DNA from: Roseiarcus sp963813555
Lineage (GTDB): Bacteria; Pseudomonadota; Alphaproteobacteria; Rhizobiales; Beijerinckiaceae
Direction: 5' to 3'
Length of the DNA: 64,000 bases
Assembly (NCBI GenBank): GCA_963813555.1
Contig: CAWEZX010000007.1
Span: 62,001 to 126,000 of the forward strand
Below the pieces are notes generated by a model that made no database searches, was not told where the DNA came from, and worked only from the letters and a program-made list of their open reading frames with translations. This document shows positions 44,648 through 54,112 of this stretch, one piece after another (positions within the stretch are counted from its first letter, which is position 1; each line of letters opens with the position of its first letter). A program made the translations under genes and the position numbers.

Positions 44648-45520
44648 ATGGCGACGCAGCAAACGGCGACGGCGGGTCGCGCTCTCGTTTCACCATCGGT
44701 CATCCTGCTCTTCATCTGGATGATCGTGCCGCTGGTGATGACGCTCTATTTTTCGACGCTGCGCTACAGCCTGCTTGACCCCGATAACACCGGCTTCGTC
44801 GGGTTGCAAAATTATACGTCGTTCCTCTCCGACCCGGATTTCCTGACCGCGCTTCTCAATACGTTGATCCTCGTCGTGTCAGTGCTCGTCATCAGCGTTG
44901 GCGGGGGCATGTTGGTCGCTTTGCTGATGGACCAGCCGGTGTTCGGGCTGAATGTGCTTCGGCTCATGGTCATCGCGCCCTTCTTCGTCATGCCGACGGT
45001 TAGCGCTCTCGTGTGGAAGAATTTGCTGATGAACCCGGATTCGGGGCTGTTTGCCTGGATCGCCCGGTCGCTCGGTTTTCAGCCGATCGTATGGTTCACC
45101 AACTGGCCCATGCTGTCGATCATCATCGTCGTTTCTTGGGAATGGCTGCCGTTCGCAAGCCTTATCCTCCTGACCGCGCTGCAGTCGCTTGATGAGGAGC
45201 AGAAGGAGGCGGCGTCGCTCGACGGCGCGGGCCCGTTCTCCTATTTCGGGTATATCGTCTTGCCGCATATCGCGCGTGCGATCACCGTCGTCATCCTGAT
45301 CGAGACGATTTTCCTTCTCAGCGTATTCGCGGAAATCTACGTCACGACCTCCGGCGGCCCCGGCGTCGCCACAACGAACATCCCCTTCCTTGTCTACAAG
45401 CAGGCGCTGCTCAACTTCGATGTCGGCAGCGCTTCTGCGGGCGGCATCGTCGCCGTCATTCTCGCCAACATCGTCGCGATCTTTCTGATGCGCATCATCG
45501 GCAGGAACCTGGAGGGCTGA
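44648..45520 (+). CDS. smoF: Polyol ABC transporter permease, MalF type
   Basis: 290 aa with six predicted membrane helices (first: SVILLFIWMIVPLVMTLYFS). The EAA loop EAASLDGAGPFSYFGYIVLP, which contacts the ATPase, is intact. It has the short form of MalF without the large periplasmic domain, as in SmoF. It is followed after 3 bases by the second permease gene, and AGGAGAGGG precedes its ATG. With SmoG and SmoK it would import sorbitol/mannitol-type polyols. Confidence 0.92.
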   Translation: MATQQTATAGRALVSPSVILLFIWMIVPLVMTLYFSTLRYSLLDPDNTGFVGLQNYTSFLSDPDFLTALLNTLILVVSVLVISVGGGMLVALLMDQPVFGLNVLRLMVIAPFFVMPTVSALVWKNLLMNPDSGLFAWIARSLGFQPIVWFTNWPMLSIIIVVSWEWLPFASLILLTALQSLDEEQKEAASLDGAGPFSYFGYIVLPHIARAITVVILIETIFLLSVFAEIYVTTSGGPGVATTNIPFLVYKQALLNFDVGSASAGGIVAVILANIVAIFLMRIIGRNLEG

Positions 45521-45523
45521 ACG

Positions 45524-46354
45524 ATGGCCATAAAGAAATCCGCCGGCGAGCGCATCGGCGTGACGATTCTCGCCTGGGTCGTCGCCTTCCTGATCTTCTT
45601 CCCGATCCTTTGGACGTTCCTGACCAGCTTCAAGAGCGAGCTCGACGCCATCGCCATGCCGCCGAAGTTCCTCTTTTTCAACTGGACGCTGGAGAACTAC
45701 GCCGACGTCCAGCAGCACTCGAACTATCTGAAGTTCGCCTTCAATTCGGTCGTGCTGTCGATTGGCGCCAATCTGATTGGCCTGCTGATCGCCGTTCCCG
45801 CAGCCTGGTCGATGGCGTTCGCGCCGGGCAAGCACACCAAAGATCTCCTGATGTGGATGCTGTCGACCAAGATGATGCCTGCAGTCGGCGTGCTGGTGCC
45901 GATCTACCTCCTGTTCAAGGACCTGCATCTGCTCGACAGTCTGCTCGGCATTGGGCTCATTTTGATGCTTCTCAATCTGCCGCTCTTGATCTGGATGCTC
46001 TACACCTACTTCAAGGAGATCCCGAACGACATCCTCGAAGCGGCGCGCATGGACGGGGCGTCGCTCGTGAATGAGATCGTGTATGTGCTCACGCCGATGG
46101 CGGTGCCTGGCATCGCTTCGACCATGCTGCTCGCGATCATCCTGTCGTGGAACGAGGCGTTCTGGACGCTCAATCTCACCACATCGAACGCCGCGCCGCT
46201 GACCGCCTTCATCGCCTCCTACTCGGCGCCGGAGGGGTTCTTCTGGGCCAAGCTTTCGGCGGCCTCGACGCTCGCCATCGCGCCGATCCTCATCCTCGGC
46301 TGGTTCTCGCAGAAGCAGCTGGTCCGAGGCTTGACCTTCGGCGCGGTCAAATGA
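45524..46354 (+). CDS. smoG: Polyol ABC transporter permease, MalG type
   Basis: 276 aa, six helices (first: VTILAWVVAFLIFFPILWTF). The start FLTSFKSELDAIAMPPKFLF and the EAA loop EAARMDGASLVNEIVYVLTP are typical of MalG-like subunits of carbohydrate importers. Ends with FSQKQLVRGLTFGAVK, the standard C-terminus of this subfamily. Coupled to the preceding permease gene (3-base gap) and followed by the ATPase gene at 24 bases. Confidence 0.93.
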   Translation: MAIKKSAGERIGVTILAWVVAFLIFFPILWTFLTSFKSELDAIAMPPKFLFFNWTLENYADVQQHSNYLKFAFNSVVLSIGANLIGLLIAVPAAWSMAFAPGKHTKDLLMWMLSTKMMPAVGVLVPIYLLFKDLHLLDSLLGIGLILMLLNLPLLIWMLYTYFKEIPNDILEAARMDGASLVNEIVYVLTPMAVPGIASTMLLAIILSWNEAFWTLNLTTSNAAPLTAFIASYSAPEGFFWAKLSAASTLAIAPILILGWFSQKQLVRGLTFGAVK

Positions 46355-46378
46355 TCCGGCAATAAAGGAATTGCTGCC

Positions 46379-47380
46379 ATGGGAAGCATTCAACTGAAGG
46401 ACGTGCGCAAGGCGTTCGGCGCAGTCAGCATCATCAACGGCGTCAATCTCAATATCGAGAACGGCGAGTTCGCGGTGTTCGTCGGGCCGTCCGGTTGCGG
46501 CAAGTCGACGCTTCTGCGCCTCATCGCCGGTCTCGAGGACGTCACCTCCGGCGAGGTGCTGATCGACGCAAAAAACATGACCAATGTCGGCCCGGCGCAG
46601 CGCGGGCTCGCCATGGTGTTCCAGTCCTATGCGCTCTATCCGCACATGAGCGTGCGCGGCAACATCGCCTTCGCGCTCAAGATGGCCGGACAGAAAGCCG
46701 ACGTCATCGAGCAGAAGGTGCGCAAGGCGGCGACGACCCTGAACCTGACCGATTATCTCGATCGCAAGCCGCGCCAGCTTTCCGGCGGCCAGCGTCAGCG
46801 CGTCGCCATCGGGCGCGCGATCGTGCGCGAGCCGAAAGCATTCCTGTTCGACGAGCCGCTCTCCAATCTCGACGCGGCGCTGCGCGTGCAGATGCGGGTC
46901 GAGATCGGCGAGCTTCACGAGGCGCTCAAGACAACCATGATCTACGTCACTCATGATCAGGTCGAGGCGATGACCATGGCCGACAAGATCGTGGTGCTCG
47001 ACCGCGGCTCGGTTGCTCAGGTTGGCTCGCCGCTCGACCTTTACAACAAGCCCAATGGCCTGTTCGTCGCTGGCTTCATCGGCTCTCCGACCATGAATCT
47101 GATCAAGGGCCCGCCCGCCGCCAAGCGCAGCGCAGAGACGATCGGCATCCGGCCCGAACATGCCGACATATCGACCACCGCGGGTGAGTGGCCGGCGAAG
47201 GTGCGACTCGCCGAGCACCTTGGCTCCGACACGTTCGTGCACGCAGAGGCCGATGGCATCGGGCCCTTGACCTTGCGTTTGGAGGGTGAGGCCCCGCTGA
47301 CCCCGGGCCAGAGCATCTACGTCACGCCGCGCGAAGCTCACCTGCATCGCTTCGACAAGGATGGCAGGAGGATGGGCTGA
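46379..47380 (+). CDS. smoK: Polyol ABC transporter ATP-binding protein, MalK/UgpC type
   Basis: 333 aa. Walker A FVGPSGCGKSTLLRL, Q-loop FQSYALYPHMSV, signature LSGGQRQRVAIGRAIVREP, Walker B FLFDEPLSNLDAALR and switch YVTHDQVEAMTMADKI are all intact. The C-terminal regulatory domain (IGIRPEHADIS) is slightly shorter than in MalK. It completes the SmoEFGK importer. AAGGAA precedes the ATG. Confidence 0.93.
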   Translation: MGSIQLKDVRKAFGAVSIINGVNLNIENGEFAVFVGPSGCGKSTLLRLIAGLEDVTSGEVLIDAKNMTNVGPAQRGLAMVFQSYALYPHMSVRGNIAFALKMAGQKADVIEQKVRKAATTLNLTDYLDRKPRQLSGGQRQRVAIGRAIVREPKAFLFDEPLSNLDAALRVQMRVEIGELHEALKTTMIYVTHDQVEAMTMADKIVVLDRGSVAQVGSPLDLYNKPNGLFVAGFIGSPTMNLIKGPPAAKRSAETIGIRPEHADISTTAGEWPAKVRLAEHLGSDTFVHAEADGIGPLTLRLEGEAPLTPGQSIYVTPREAHLHRFDKDGRRMG

Positions 47381-47440
47381 CGGCCGACGAGCGGCGAATC
47401 CGTCGGTTCCTGGTTTGACTTTGATGAGTGGATTCGAACC

Positions 47441-48919
47441 ATGAGCGTCAAACTGTCGGCCGCAACGCTCGCACGCCTGCCCGCAGGTGTCGCGGCGCCG
47501 AAATATCGGCGCTCCGACCTGAGCGCCGGCATCGTCCATATTGGCGTCGGCAATTTTCACCGGGCGCATCAGGCGGTCTATCTCGACGATCTGTTCAACG
47601 CCGGCCGCGATCAAGACTGGGCGATCATCGGCACGGGCGTGCGCGATCCGGACGTCGCGATCCGCGAGAAGCTCAAGGAGCAGGACTGGCTGACGACAGT
47701 TGTCGAACAAGAGGCGGAGACGACTAATATCCGCGTCACCGGTCCGATGATCGATTTTGTCCGGCCTTACGATACCGAGGCATTGCTGAGCGCGCTCGCT
47801 GAGCCGCGCATTCGCATCGTCTCGCTGACCGTCACGGAGGGCGGCTACTGCATATCGCCAGCGACCCAGCATTTTGATCCTGCCCATCCCGACATCGTAC
47901 ACGACGCACAGCATGCGGAAGCGCCGAAGACGGCCTTCGGGCTTATCGCCGCCGGGCTCAAGCGCCGCCGCGCGGCCGGCGTTGCGCCGTTCACGGTGAT
48001 GTCCTGCGACAACATCCCGGGCAATGGTCATGTCACTGAGAACGCCGTCGGCGGTCTTGCGGAGCTTGCCGATCCGGAGCTCGCGCGCTGGATTCGCGCC
48101 AACGTCGCCTTTCCCAATTCCATGGTCGACCGCATCACGCCGGCGACGAGCGACAGGGAACGCGCGTTCCTGCGCGACAATTACGGCCTCGAAGACAATT
48201 GGCCGGTCTTCTGCGAACAGTTCCGGCAGTGGGTGGTGGAGGACAGGTTTCCGGCCGGCCGGCCGGCGCTGGAGACCGTCGGGGTGACGTTCACGTCTGA
48301 TGTGTCGCCCTACGAACTGATGAAGATCCGAATCCTCAACGGCGGTCACGCAGCGATCGCCTATCCGGCCGGGCTTCTCGACATCCATTTCGTTCACGAA
48401 GCGATGGCGGATGAACAAATCCGCGCGTTCCTCGAAAAGCTGACCAAAAGCGAGGTCCAGTCGGTCGTTCCGCCGCCGCCGAACACCAGCCTCGATGGCT
48501 ATCGCGAGCTGATTGCGCGCCGCTTCGCAAACCCGAAGATTGCTGATACGATCCAGCGCCTTTGCTTTGATGGCTCGAACCGGCAGCCAAAGTTCATTCT
48601 TCCCACCGTCTCCGATCGCCTGAAGTCGGGCGCGTCCGCCAACGGCCTCGCGCTCGTGTCGGCCTTGTGGTGCCGCTATTGCTACGGCGAAACCGAGGGC
48701 GGGAAGGCGATTGCGCCGAACGATCCGAACTGGGAGCGCCTGCAAGAGGCGGCGAAGCCGGCGCGCAACGACCCGCTGGCCTTTCTCCAATTGCGCCACA
48801 TCTTCGGCGATCTGGCGGACAATCCAAACTATGCCCGCGCGTTCTCCAACGCGCTTTCCGCGCTCTGGACGCGCGGCGTCCGGTCGACTCTGGCGGATTA
48901 TCTGTCGGACAAATCTTGA
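47441..48919 (+). CDS. mtlK: Mannitol 2-dehydrogenase (polyol long-chain dehydrogenase family)
   Basis: 492 aa. VHIGVGNFHRAHQAVYLDDL is the N-terminal NAD-binding motif of the metal-free PSLDR family, VSLTVTEGGYCISPATQHFD a conserved block, and MKIRILNGGHAAIAYPAGLL holds the catalytic Lys and the N-x-x-H residues. Family members oxidise D-mannitol to fructose, and often D-arabinitol or D-sorbitol. The place after smoEFGK matches the operon of Rhodobacter sphaeroides and rhizobia. The sugar produced may be passed to the FGGY kinase encoded upstream. Confidence 0.93.
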   Translation: MSVKLSAATLARLPAGVAAPKYRRSDLSAGIVHIGVGNFHRAHQAVYLDDLFNAGRDQDWAIIGTGVRDPDVAIREKLKEQDWLTTVVEQEAETTNIRVTGPMIDFVRPYDTEALLSALAEPRIRIVSLTVTEGGYCISPATQHFDPAHPDIVHDAQHAEAPKTAFGLIAAGLKRRRAAGVAPFTVMSCDNIPGNGHVTENAVGGLAELADPELARWIRANVAFPNSMVDRITPATSDRERAFLRDNYGLEDNWPVFCEQFRQWVVEDRFPAGRPALETVGVTFTSDVSPYELMKIRILNGGHAAIAYPAGLLDIHFVHEAMADEQIRAFLEKLTKSEVQSVVPPPPNTSLDGYRELIARRFANPKIADTIQRLCFDGSNRQPKFILPTVSDRLKSGASANGLALVSALWCRYCYGETEGGKAIAPNDPNWERLQEAAKPARNDPLAFLQLRHIFGDLADNPNYARAFSNALSALWTRGVRSTLADYLSDKS

Positions 48920-48982
48920 GCGGGAAGGAGCGGGCCCGCGCCCGCAGCGCAGCGGTCCGATGACGACAAGGACAAGACCGCG

Positions 48983-49753
48983 ATGAAGCTCAAGGACAAA
49001 ATCGCGCTTGTCACCGGCGGGGCGCGCGGTATCGGAGCCGCGATCGCCGATCGCTATGTCGCCGAAGGAGCGCGGGTCGCCCTCGCCGACGTTTCCTTAG
49101 CTCATGCCGAGGAAACCGCAGCGCGCCATGGCGACAAAGCCTTCGCTGTGGCGCTCGACGTCACCAAGACGGCTTCGATCGAGGCCGCGGTCGAGAGTGT
49201 CGTTCAGCGGTGGGGCGGCGTCGACATTCTCGTCAATAACGCCGGAATCTTTGACATGGGTCCGATCGTCGAAGTCACCGAGGCCAGCTACGACAAGATT
49301 TTCGCCGTCAACGTCGGAGGCCTATTCTTCACCCTTCAATCCGTCGCCAAGCGCATGATTGCGCGCGATCAGGGCGGCAAGATCATCAACATGGCCTCGC
49401 AGGCGGGACGGCGCGGCGAAGCGCTGGTGGCGGTTTATTGCGCTTCCAAAGCCGCGGTCATCAGCCTCACCCAGTCGGCGGGACTCGACCTCATCAAGCA
49501 TCGCATCAATGTCAACGGCATCGCGCCGGGCGTCGTCGACACGCCGATGTGGACCGAGGTCGACGCCCTGTTCGCCAAATATGAGCATCGGCCGCTCGGC
49601 GAGAAGAAGCGCATGGTTGGCGAGGCGGTGCCGTTTGGCCGAATGGGATTGCCGGAGGACCATGCCGGCGCCGCCGTGTTCCTCGCCTCGTCCGACAGCG
49701 ATTACGTCGTCGCCCAGACGCTCAACGTCGACGGCGGCAACTGGATGAGCTGA
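48983..49753 (+). CDS. smoS: Sorbitol (polyol) dehydrogenase, SDR family, SmoS-like
   Basis: 256 aa. TGGARGIG cofactor motif, ILVNNAG, and the Tyr-x3-Lys in YCASKAAVISLTQSAGLDLI. The stretch GGKIINMASQAGRRGEALV and the C-terminal VAQTLNVDGGNWMS match the sorbitol dehydrogenase SmoS of Rhodobacter closely as I remember it. It oxidises D-glucitol to fructose, and galactitol to tagatose, with NAD. It lies 63 bases after mtlK in the same operon. Confidence 0.92.
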   Translation: MKLKDKIALVTGGARGIGAAIADRYVAEGARVALADVSLAHAEETAARHGDKAFAVALDVTKTASIEAAVESVVQRWGGVDILVNNAGIFDMGPIVEVTEASYDKIFAVNVGGLFFTLQSVAKRMIARDQGGKIINMASQAGRRGEALVAVYCASKAAVISLTQSAGLDLIKHRINVNGIAPGVVDTPMWTEVDALFAKYEHRPLGEKKRMVGEAVPFGRMGLPEDHAGAAVFLASSDSDYVVAQTLNVDGGNWMS

Positions 49754-49776
49754 CGACAGGTGGAGGCTTCGCGCCC

Positions 49777-50550
49777 ATGTATCTGGATCGCTTCAATCTC
49801 AAAGGCCGCAACGCGGTCGTTACCGGCGGCGGGCAGGGGATCGGCCTCGCCTGCGTGGAAGCGCTGTCCGAGGCGGGCGCTCATGTCTACATCGCCGACC
49901 GCAATCTGAAGGTGGCGAAGGAGGCGCAAGCGGCGATAAAAGCCAAAGGCTACGCCTCGGAAATCATCGAAATGGAGGTCACCGACTCGAAGCAGGTCGA
50001 CGCCGCCGCGGCGCAGGTGATGGCGGAAAAGGGCCGCGTCGACATCCTGGTCTGCAACGCCGGCATCGCGCGACCCGAAACCCCGGCCGAAGACGTGACC
50101 GACGAGCATTGGCTGAACGTCATCGACGTCAATCTCAACGGCCTCTTTTGGTGCTGCCGGGCGTTCGGCAGGCCTATGCTGGCGGCGGGACGCGGCTCGA
50201 TCATCAACGTCGGCTCGATGTCCGGATTCATCGTCAACAAGCCGCAGCCGCAGGCCTGTTACAACGCTTCAAAAGCGGCTGTGCATCATCTGACGAAATC
50301 GCTTGCGGCGGAATGGGGCGGGCGCGGCGTGCGGGTCAACGCAGTCGCGCCGACCTACATCAATACGCCGATGACCGCTCTCGGGAAAACCAATGAGGCG
50401 ATGTTCGGCGCCTGGATCGACGGTACGCCGATGGCGCGCATGGGCGAACCGGATGAGATTGCCGCCGTCGTCATGTTTCTCGCCTCCGACGCCGCGAGCC
50501 TGATGACCGGGTCGATCGTGCTGGCGGACGGCGGCTATACCTGCTGGTAA
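49777..50550 (+). CDS. SDR family polyol dehydrogenase (arabinitol/xylitol-type)
   Basis: 257 aa. Motifs: VVTGGGQGIGLACVEALSEA, ILVCNAGIARPETPAED, GSIINVGSMSGFIVNKPQPQ with the catalytic Tyr in ACYNASKAAVHHLTKSLAAE, and the end IVLADGGYTCW. The MSGFIVNKPQPQ signature and the Cys-Trp end are shared with D-arabinitol 2-dehydrogenases and sorbose/xylulose reductases. It starts 23 bases after smoS and probably widens the polyol range of the operon. The substrate is not proven. Confidence 0.88.
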   Translation: MYLDRFNLKGRNAVVTGGGQGIGLACVEALSEAGAHVYIADRNLKVAKEAQAAIKAKGYASEIIEMEVTDSKQVDAAAAQVMAEKGRVDILVCNAGIARPETPAEDVTDEHWLNVIDVNLNGLFWCCRAFGRPMLAAGRGSIINVGSMSGFIVNKPQPQACYNASKAAVHHLTKSLAAEWGGRGVRVNAVAPTYINTPMTALGKTNEAMFGAWIDGTPMARMGEPDEIAAVVMFLASDAASLMTGSIVLADGGYTCW

Positions 50551-50586
50551 AGGCCTGACGACGTCGATAAGCGGGTAGGGGGCAGT

Positions 50587-51378
50587 ATGGACCTGGGGCT
50601 CAAGGGGAAGGTCGCCGTCATCACCGGCGGCAGCGTCGGCATTGGTCTTGCGATCGCCGAGGGCCTCGCGGCAGAGGGCGTCGACATCGTCATTGCGGCG
50701 CGCAACGTGGAGCGGGTTCGCGGAGAGGCCAGCCGCATCGCCAAATCTTTCGGGGTCCGGGCTGAAGGCGTGGCCTGCGACGTCGCCAAGCGTGAGGGGA
50801 CGGAGGACCTTATCGAGGACGTCAAGCGGCTGTTCGACGGCGCCGACATTCTCATCAACAACGCCGGCGCCGGCAGTAACGAGACGGTGATGGAGGCGCC
50901 GGACGAGAAATGGCAGTCCTATTGGGATCTACATGTGATGGCGGCGGTGAGACTCGCGCGCGGCCTTGCGCCGTTCATGAAAAAACGCGGCGGCGGCGTC
51001 ATTTTGCACAACGCCTCGATCTGCGCCGCCCAGCCGCTGTGGTACGAGCCGATCTACAACGTGACCAAGGCGGCGCTGACGATGTTCTCGAAGACGCTCT
51101 CGACCGAACTCATCGGCGACAAGATACGCGTCAATTGCGTCAATCCGGGTCTCATACTGACCCCGGATTGGATCAAGACGGCGAAGCAGCTGAGCGCCGA
51201 CAAGGGCGGCGACTGGCAAGCCTATCTCGACAGCGTCGCGCACGAACACGCGCCGATCAAGCGTTTCGCGACGCCCCAGGAATTGGCCAATTTCTTCGTG
51301 TTCCTCTGCTCGGAGCGCGCGAGCTATTCCGTTGGCTCAACATATTTCGTCGACGGCGGGATGTTGAAGGCCGTCTGA
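50587..51378 (+). CDS. SDR family oxidoreductase, third of the operon
   Basis: 263 aa. AVITGGSVGIGLAIAEGLAA, ILINNAGAGSN, and YNVTKAALTMFSKTLSTELI with the active Tyr and Lys. The long loop TPDWIKTAKQLSADKGGDWQ before the C-terminus is typical of glucose/ribitol-type SDRs. It follows the previous SDR by 36 bases and is the last gene of the polyol operon: a strong hairpin that includes its stop codon follows at once. Confidence 0.88.
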   Translation: MDLGLKGKVAVITGGSVGIGLAIAEGLAAEGVDIVIAARNVERVRGEASRIAKSFGVRAEGVACDVAKREGTEDLIEDVKRLFDGADILINNAGAGSNETVMEAPDEKWQSYWDLHVMAAVRLARGLAPFMKKRGGGVILHNASICAAQPLWYEPIYNVTKAALTMFSKTLSTELIGDKIRVNCVNPGLILTPDWIKTAKQLSADKGGDWQAYLDSVAHEHAPIKRFATPQELANFFVFLCSERASYSVGSTYFVDGGMLKAV

Positions 51379-51404
51379 GCGCCGTTGCCCTCCAACGGCG
51401 CTCA
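51376..51404. terminator. 12-bp stem-loop terminator shared by convergent genes
   Basis: TGAGCGCCGTTG (51376-51387) pairs perfectly with CAACGGCGCTCA (51393-51404) around a 5-base loop. The first three bases are the stop codon of the last polyol-operon gene. The convergent BON-domain gene ends at 51416. There is no clear T-run, so it may work with Rho or as an RNA-stabilising end. Confidence 0.7.
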
Positions 51405-51415
51405 CGACATCGGAT

Positions 51416-51682
51416 TCAATGACGGATTTCCGTCCGCTCGTCTGGTTGCGGCTTCGTCCGTTGAGCTTCGGCCAAGCGGATCAGGTTGGTGACGCCGGCT
51501 ACGCCCGGAACGCTTCGCGCGTCGGACTCGGCGCAGGTCCTTTGATAAGGCAGGTCCACCATTCCGGAAACAGTCACCCAGCCGTCCTCGACGTCGACGT
51601 TTAGCCGGTGCCGAGGGACCGCCAAATCCCAATAGAGCGCGTTCAAAACGCGCACGCGCACGTCTTCGCTCTGCATCCACAT
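51416..51682 (-). CDS. Small BON-domain protein
   Basis: 88 aa from ATG 51682, which has GGGGAGG at the right distance. Longer readings from 51727 or 51853 lack such a site. The BON domain covers most of it: SEDVRVRVLNALYWDLAV, LNVDVEDGWVTVSGMVDLPY and DARSVPGVAGVTNLIRL. BON domains bind lipid or membrane surfaces and are common in osmotic-stress proteins. No signal peptide is evident. It is convergent with the polyol operon. Confidence 0.78.
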   Translation of the reverse strand: MWMQSEDVRVRVLNALYWDLAVPRHRLNVDVEDGWVTVSGMVDLPYQRTCAESDARSVPGVAGVTNLIRLAEAQRTKPQPDERTEIRH

Positions 51683-51893
51683 CTTTACCTCCCCACGTCC
51701 AAGGAATCTTTGAGTTGCTTTAGCCATGAGGCTCTCGACGACTTCGCTATGGCGAGCGGCGGCCGGTCCTTGACGCTGAGCAAAACGATAGAGGGTCAGT
51801 TGAGCAGAATTTTGACCGACCGCCGGCGGGACACGCCAGATATCCGTAAACACAAATGCCGAAGGCCAATTAGGCGGCGGCCTCGCTTATGGG

Positions 51894-53429
51894 TCAGTGA
51901 CCGGCCATGTGGCGCCCGATGGTGGTTCGGTCTGCGCCCGCAGCGGGCGTGAGATAGGCGACCTTGCCGCCCGACATCACGGCGATCCGATCGGAAAGCT
52001 CGAGAATTTCGTCGAGATCCTCGGACACGAGCAAAACCGCGGCGCCCCGATTGCGCTGCTCCATGATCTGGGCGCGAATATCGGCAACCGACGCGAAGTC
52101 GAGGCCGAAGCACGGGTTGGCGACGATCAAAATGTCGACGTCTTCCGAAAGCTCGCGAGCTAGCACTGCGCGCTGCACGTTGCCGCCGGACAAGTCGCGG
52201 ATTTGCGTTTCCGTCGATGGCGTCTTCACGTTGTAGCGGTCGATGAGATCGCGCGCCTTGGCGCGCATTGGCTCGCGCGAAAGCCAGAATCCGAGGCGCG
52301 AGATCGGCGCCTTGTCGAAGCGCCGGAACGCCATGTTTTCGGCGACGGACATGGTCGGCACCGTCGCATTTTTGAGCGGCTCCTCGGGCAGTCCGAAAAT
52401 CTTGAACTTGTCGAAATGATCCCGGATCGGCTCGAAGTCTTTGTCATGCACCAGCACCTGTCCCCGTCTGATCGGCCGCTGACCCGACAAAGCCTCCATC
52501 AGTTCGCTCTGGCCGTTCCCCGACACTCCGGCAATGCCGACGATTTCGCCCGCCTGGACCTTGAGATCGAACCCGGTGACCGCGTCGCGCCCTTCGTCGT
52601 TCTCGGCGAAGAGACCCGCGATCTCGAGCATCGTCCCGCTCTTCGGCGCGACCATGCGGGCCGCGGAGGGACGCACGACCGCGTCGCCGATCATCATCGC
52701 CGCCATCTCGCGCGTCGAGACCGCGCCGACTTTCCCGCCGCCGACGCGAGCGCCGCGCCTGAGCACCGTGAAATCGTCGCAGAACGCCTCGACCTCGCGG
52801 AATTTGTGGCTAATCATCGCGACGGTGATTTCGCCGCGATGCGCCATATCGCGCAAGAGACCGAGAATTTCGTCCGCCTCGCCCGGCGTCAGCACGGACG
52901 TCGGCTCGTCCAATATGAGAAAGCGCTGATCGAGATAGAGCAGCTTGAGGATTTCGAGCTTCTGCTTTTCGCCCGCAGATAGGCTGGACACCGTCCTGTC
53001 GAGCGGCGCCCGGAACGGCATCCGGTCGAGGAAGCTTTCAAGGCCCTTCCGCTCCTTGCGCCAGTCGATGAACGACGGGGCGTCGGCGCGGCTGACGACA
53101 AGATTTTCCGCCGCCGTTAGCGCCGGCACCAGGGTAAAATGCTGATAGACCATGCCGACGCCCAGCGCCTGCGCGTCCTTGGGATTGCGAACGGCCACTT
53201 CGCTCCCGTCGAGCAACAGCTGGCCACGGTCGGGGACGTAGAAGCCCATGATGCATTTGACGAGCGTCGACTTGCCCGCGCCGTTCTCGCCGAGTAGCGC
53301 GTGAAACGACCCGGCCGGAACCTGGATCGACACGTCCTGCAGGGCGCGCAACGCGCCGAACGCCTTGCTCATGCCTCTCGTTTCGAGCGACGGCGCTCGC
53401 GTCCCGGTTGTTGCGACCGGAGCGGTCAT
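51894..53429 (-). CDS. BMP/nucleoside-type ABC importer, double ATP-binding protein
   Basis: About 511 aa from ATG 53429 (the open frame to 53606 covers the previous gene). Two ABC domains are fused. The first has Walker A LLGENGAGKSTLVKC, signature SLSAGEKQKLEILKLL and Walker B LILDEPTSVLTP. The second has a degenerate Walker A (GVSGNGQSELMEAL, no Lys), signature LSGGNVQRAVLARELS and IVANPCFGLDFASV, typical of the ribose/nucleoside class. The start overlaps the stop of the biuret-hydrolase-like gene (ATGA). It powers the permease pair encoded at 54113-56169. Confidence 0.93.
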   Translation of the reverse strand: MTAPVATTGTRAPSLETRGMSKAFGALRALQDVSIQVPAGSFHALLGENGAGKSTLVKCIMGFYVPDRGQLLLDGSEVAVRNPKDAQALGVGMVYQHFTLVPALTAAENLVVSRADAPSFIDWRKERKGLESFLDRMPFRAPLDRTVSSLSAGEKQKLEILKLLYLDQRFLILDEPTSVLTPGEADEILGLLRDMAHRGEITVAMISHKFREVEAFCDDFTVLRRGARVGGGKVGAVSTREMAAMMIGDAVVRPSAARMVAPKSGTMLEIAGLFAENDEGRDAVTGFDLKVQAGEIVGIAGVSGNGQSELMEALSGQRPIRRGQVLVHDKDFEPIRDHFDKFKIFGLPEEPLKNATVPTMSVAENMAFRRFDKAPISRLGFWLSREPMRAKARDLIDRYNVKTPSTETQIRDLSGGNVQRAVLARELSEDVDILIVANPCFGLDFASVADIRAQIMEQRNRGAAVLLVSEDLDEILELSDRIAVMSGGKVAYLTPAAGADRTTIGRHMAGH

Positions 53430-54103
53430 GGCAGCGCCTCGATGAAGGCCGTTGAGCTGCCAACGGCGCCGAACACCCCACCCTGCATCTTGACCATTTT
53501 GAGGGCGGCGAGGTGATTGCCGTGGTCGGTGGCGGCGCAGCAGTCCTCGAGCAATACGCATTCGAACCCGCGGTCGTTCGCTTCGCGCATGGTCGTGTGA
53601 ACGCAAACGTCGGTCGTGATGCCGGTCAGCGCGATGTTGTCGATGCCGCGCGTGCGCAGCATCAGCTCAAGGTCGGTGGCGCAGAACGATCCCTTGCCGG
53701 GCTTGTCGATCACGGGCTCGCCCGGAAGCGGCTTAAGCTCGTCGATGATCTCCCAGCCGAGCTCCCCACGAACGAGCACCTTGCCGCAAGGTCCCGGATC
53801 GCCGATGCCGGCGCCGATCCGCTGCGAACGCCAGCGTTTGTTGGCGGGCAGATCCGCGAGGTCCGGACGATGGCCCTCGCGGGTGTGAATGACGAGGTAA
53901 CCTTTTGAACGGGCCGCTTCGAGCAGCGCCCGGATCGGTTCGATCGGCGCGCGGGTCAGCGAAATGTCGTAACCCATGGCCTCGACATAACCGCCCTTGC
54001 CGCAGAAATCGGTCTGCATGTCGATAACGATGATCGCGGTGTTCTGCGGCCGCCAGTCACCGTTATACGGCCAGGGATAAGGGTCGGCGTCAAAGGTCGG
54101 CAA
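53426..54103 (-). CDS. biuH: Biuret amidohydrolase-like cysteine hydrolase (isochorismatase fold)
   Basis: 225 aa. DADPYPWPYNGDWRPQNTAI at the start, TREGHRPDLADLPANKRWRS and SQRIGAGIGDPGPCGKVLVR are highly characteristic of rhizobial biuret hydrolase. The catalytic triad is D28 (IVIDMQTDF), K134 (VIDKPGKGSF) and C167 (ITTDVCVHTT), each eight residues before the numbers I recall for the Rhizobium leguminosarum enzyme (36, 142, 175). It hydrolyses biuret to allophanate and ammonia. Triuret or other ureides cannot be excluded. It is placed between the permease and ATPase genes of an ABC importer with overlap and 9-base spacing, so it belongs to the transport operon. No allophanate hydrolase gene is in the window. 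Confidence 0.85.
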   Translation of the reverse strand: MPTFDADPYPWPYNGDWRPQNTAIIVIDMQTDFCGKGGYVEAMGYDISLTRAPIEPIRALLEAARSKGYLVIHTREGHRPDLADLPANKRWRSQRIGAGIGDPGPCGKVLVRGELGWEIIDELKPLPGEPVIDKPGKGSFCATDLELMLRTRGIDNIALTGITTDVCVHTTMREANDRGFECVLLEDCCAATDHGNHLAALKMVKMQGGVFGAVGSSTAFIEALP

Positions 54104-54112
54104 GGCTCGTCC

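Noticed and set aside
44879..48799. 1306-codon open frame on the minus strand opposite smoF-mtlK
   Set aside because: It is an antisense shadow caused by GC-rich third positions of five well-supported + strand genes. Its translation is Arg/Asp/Gly-rich with no known fold or ribosome site.
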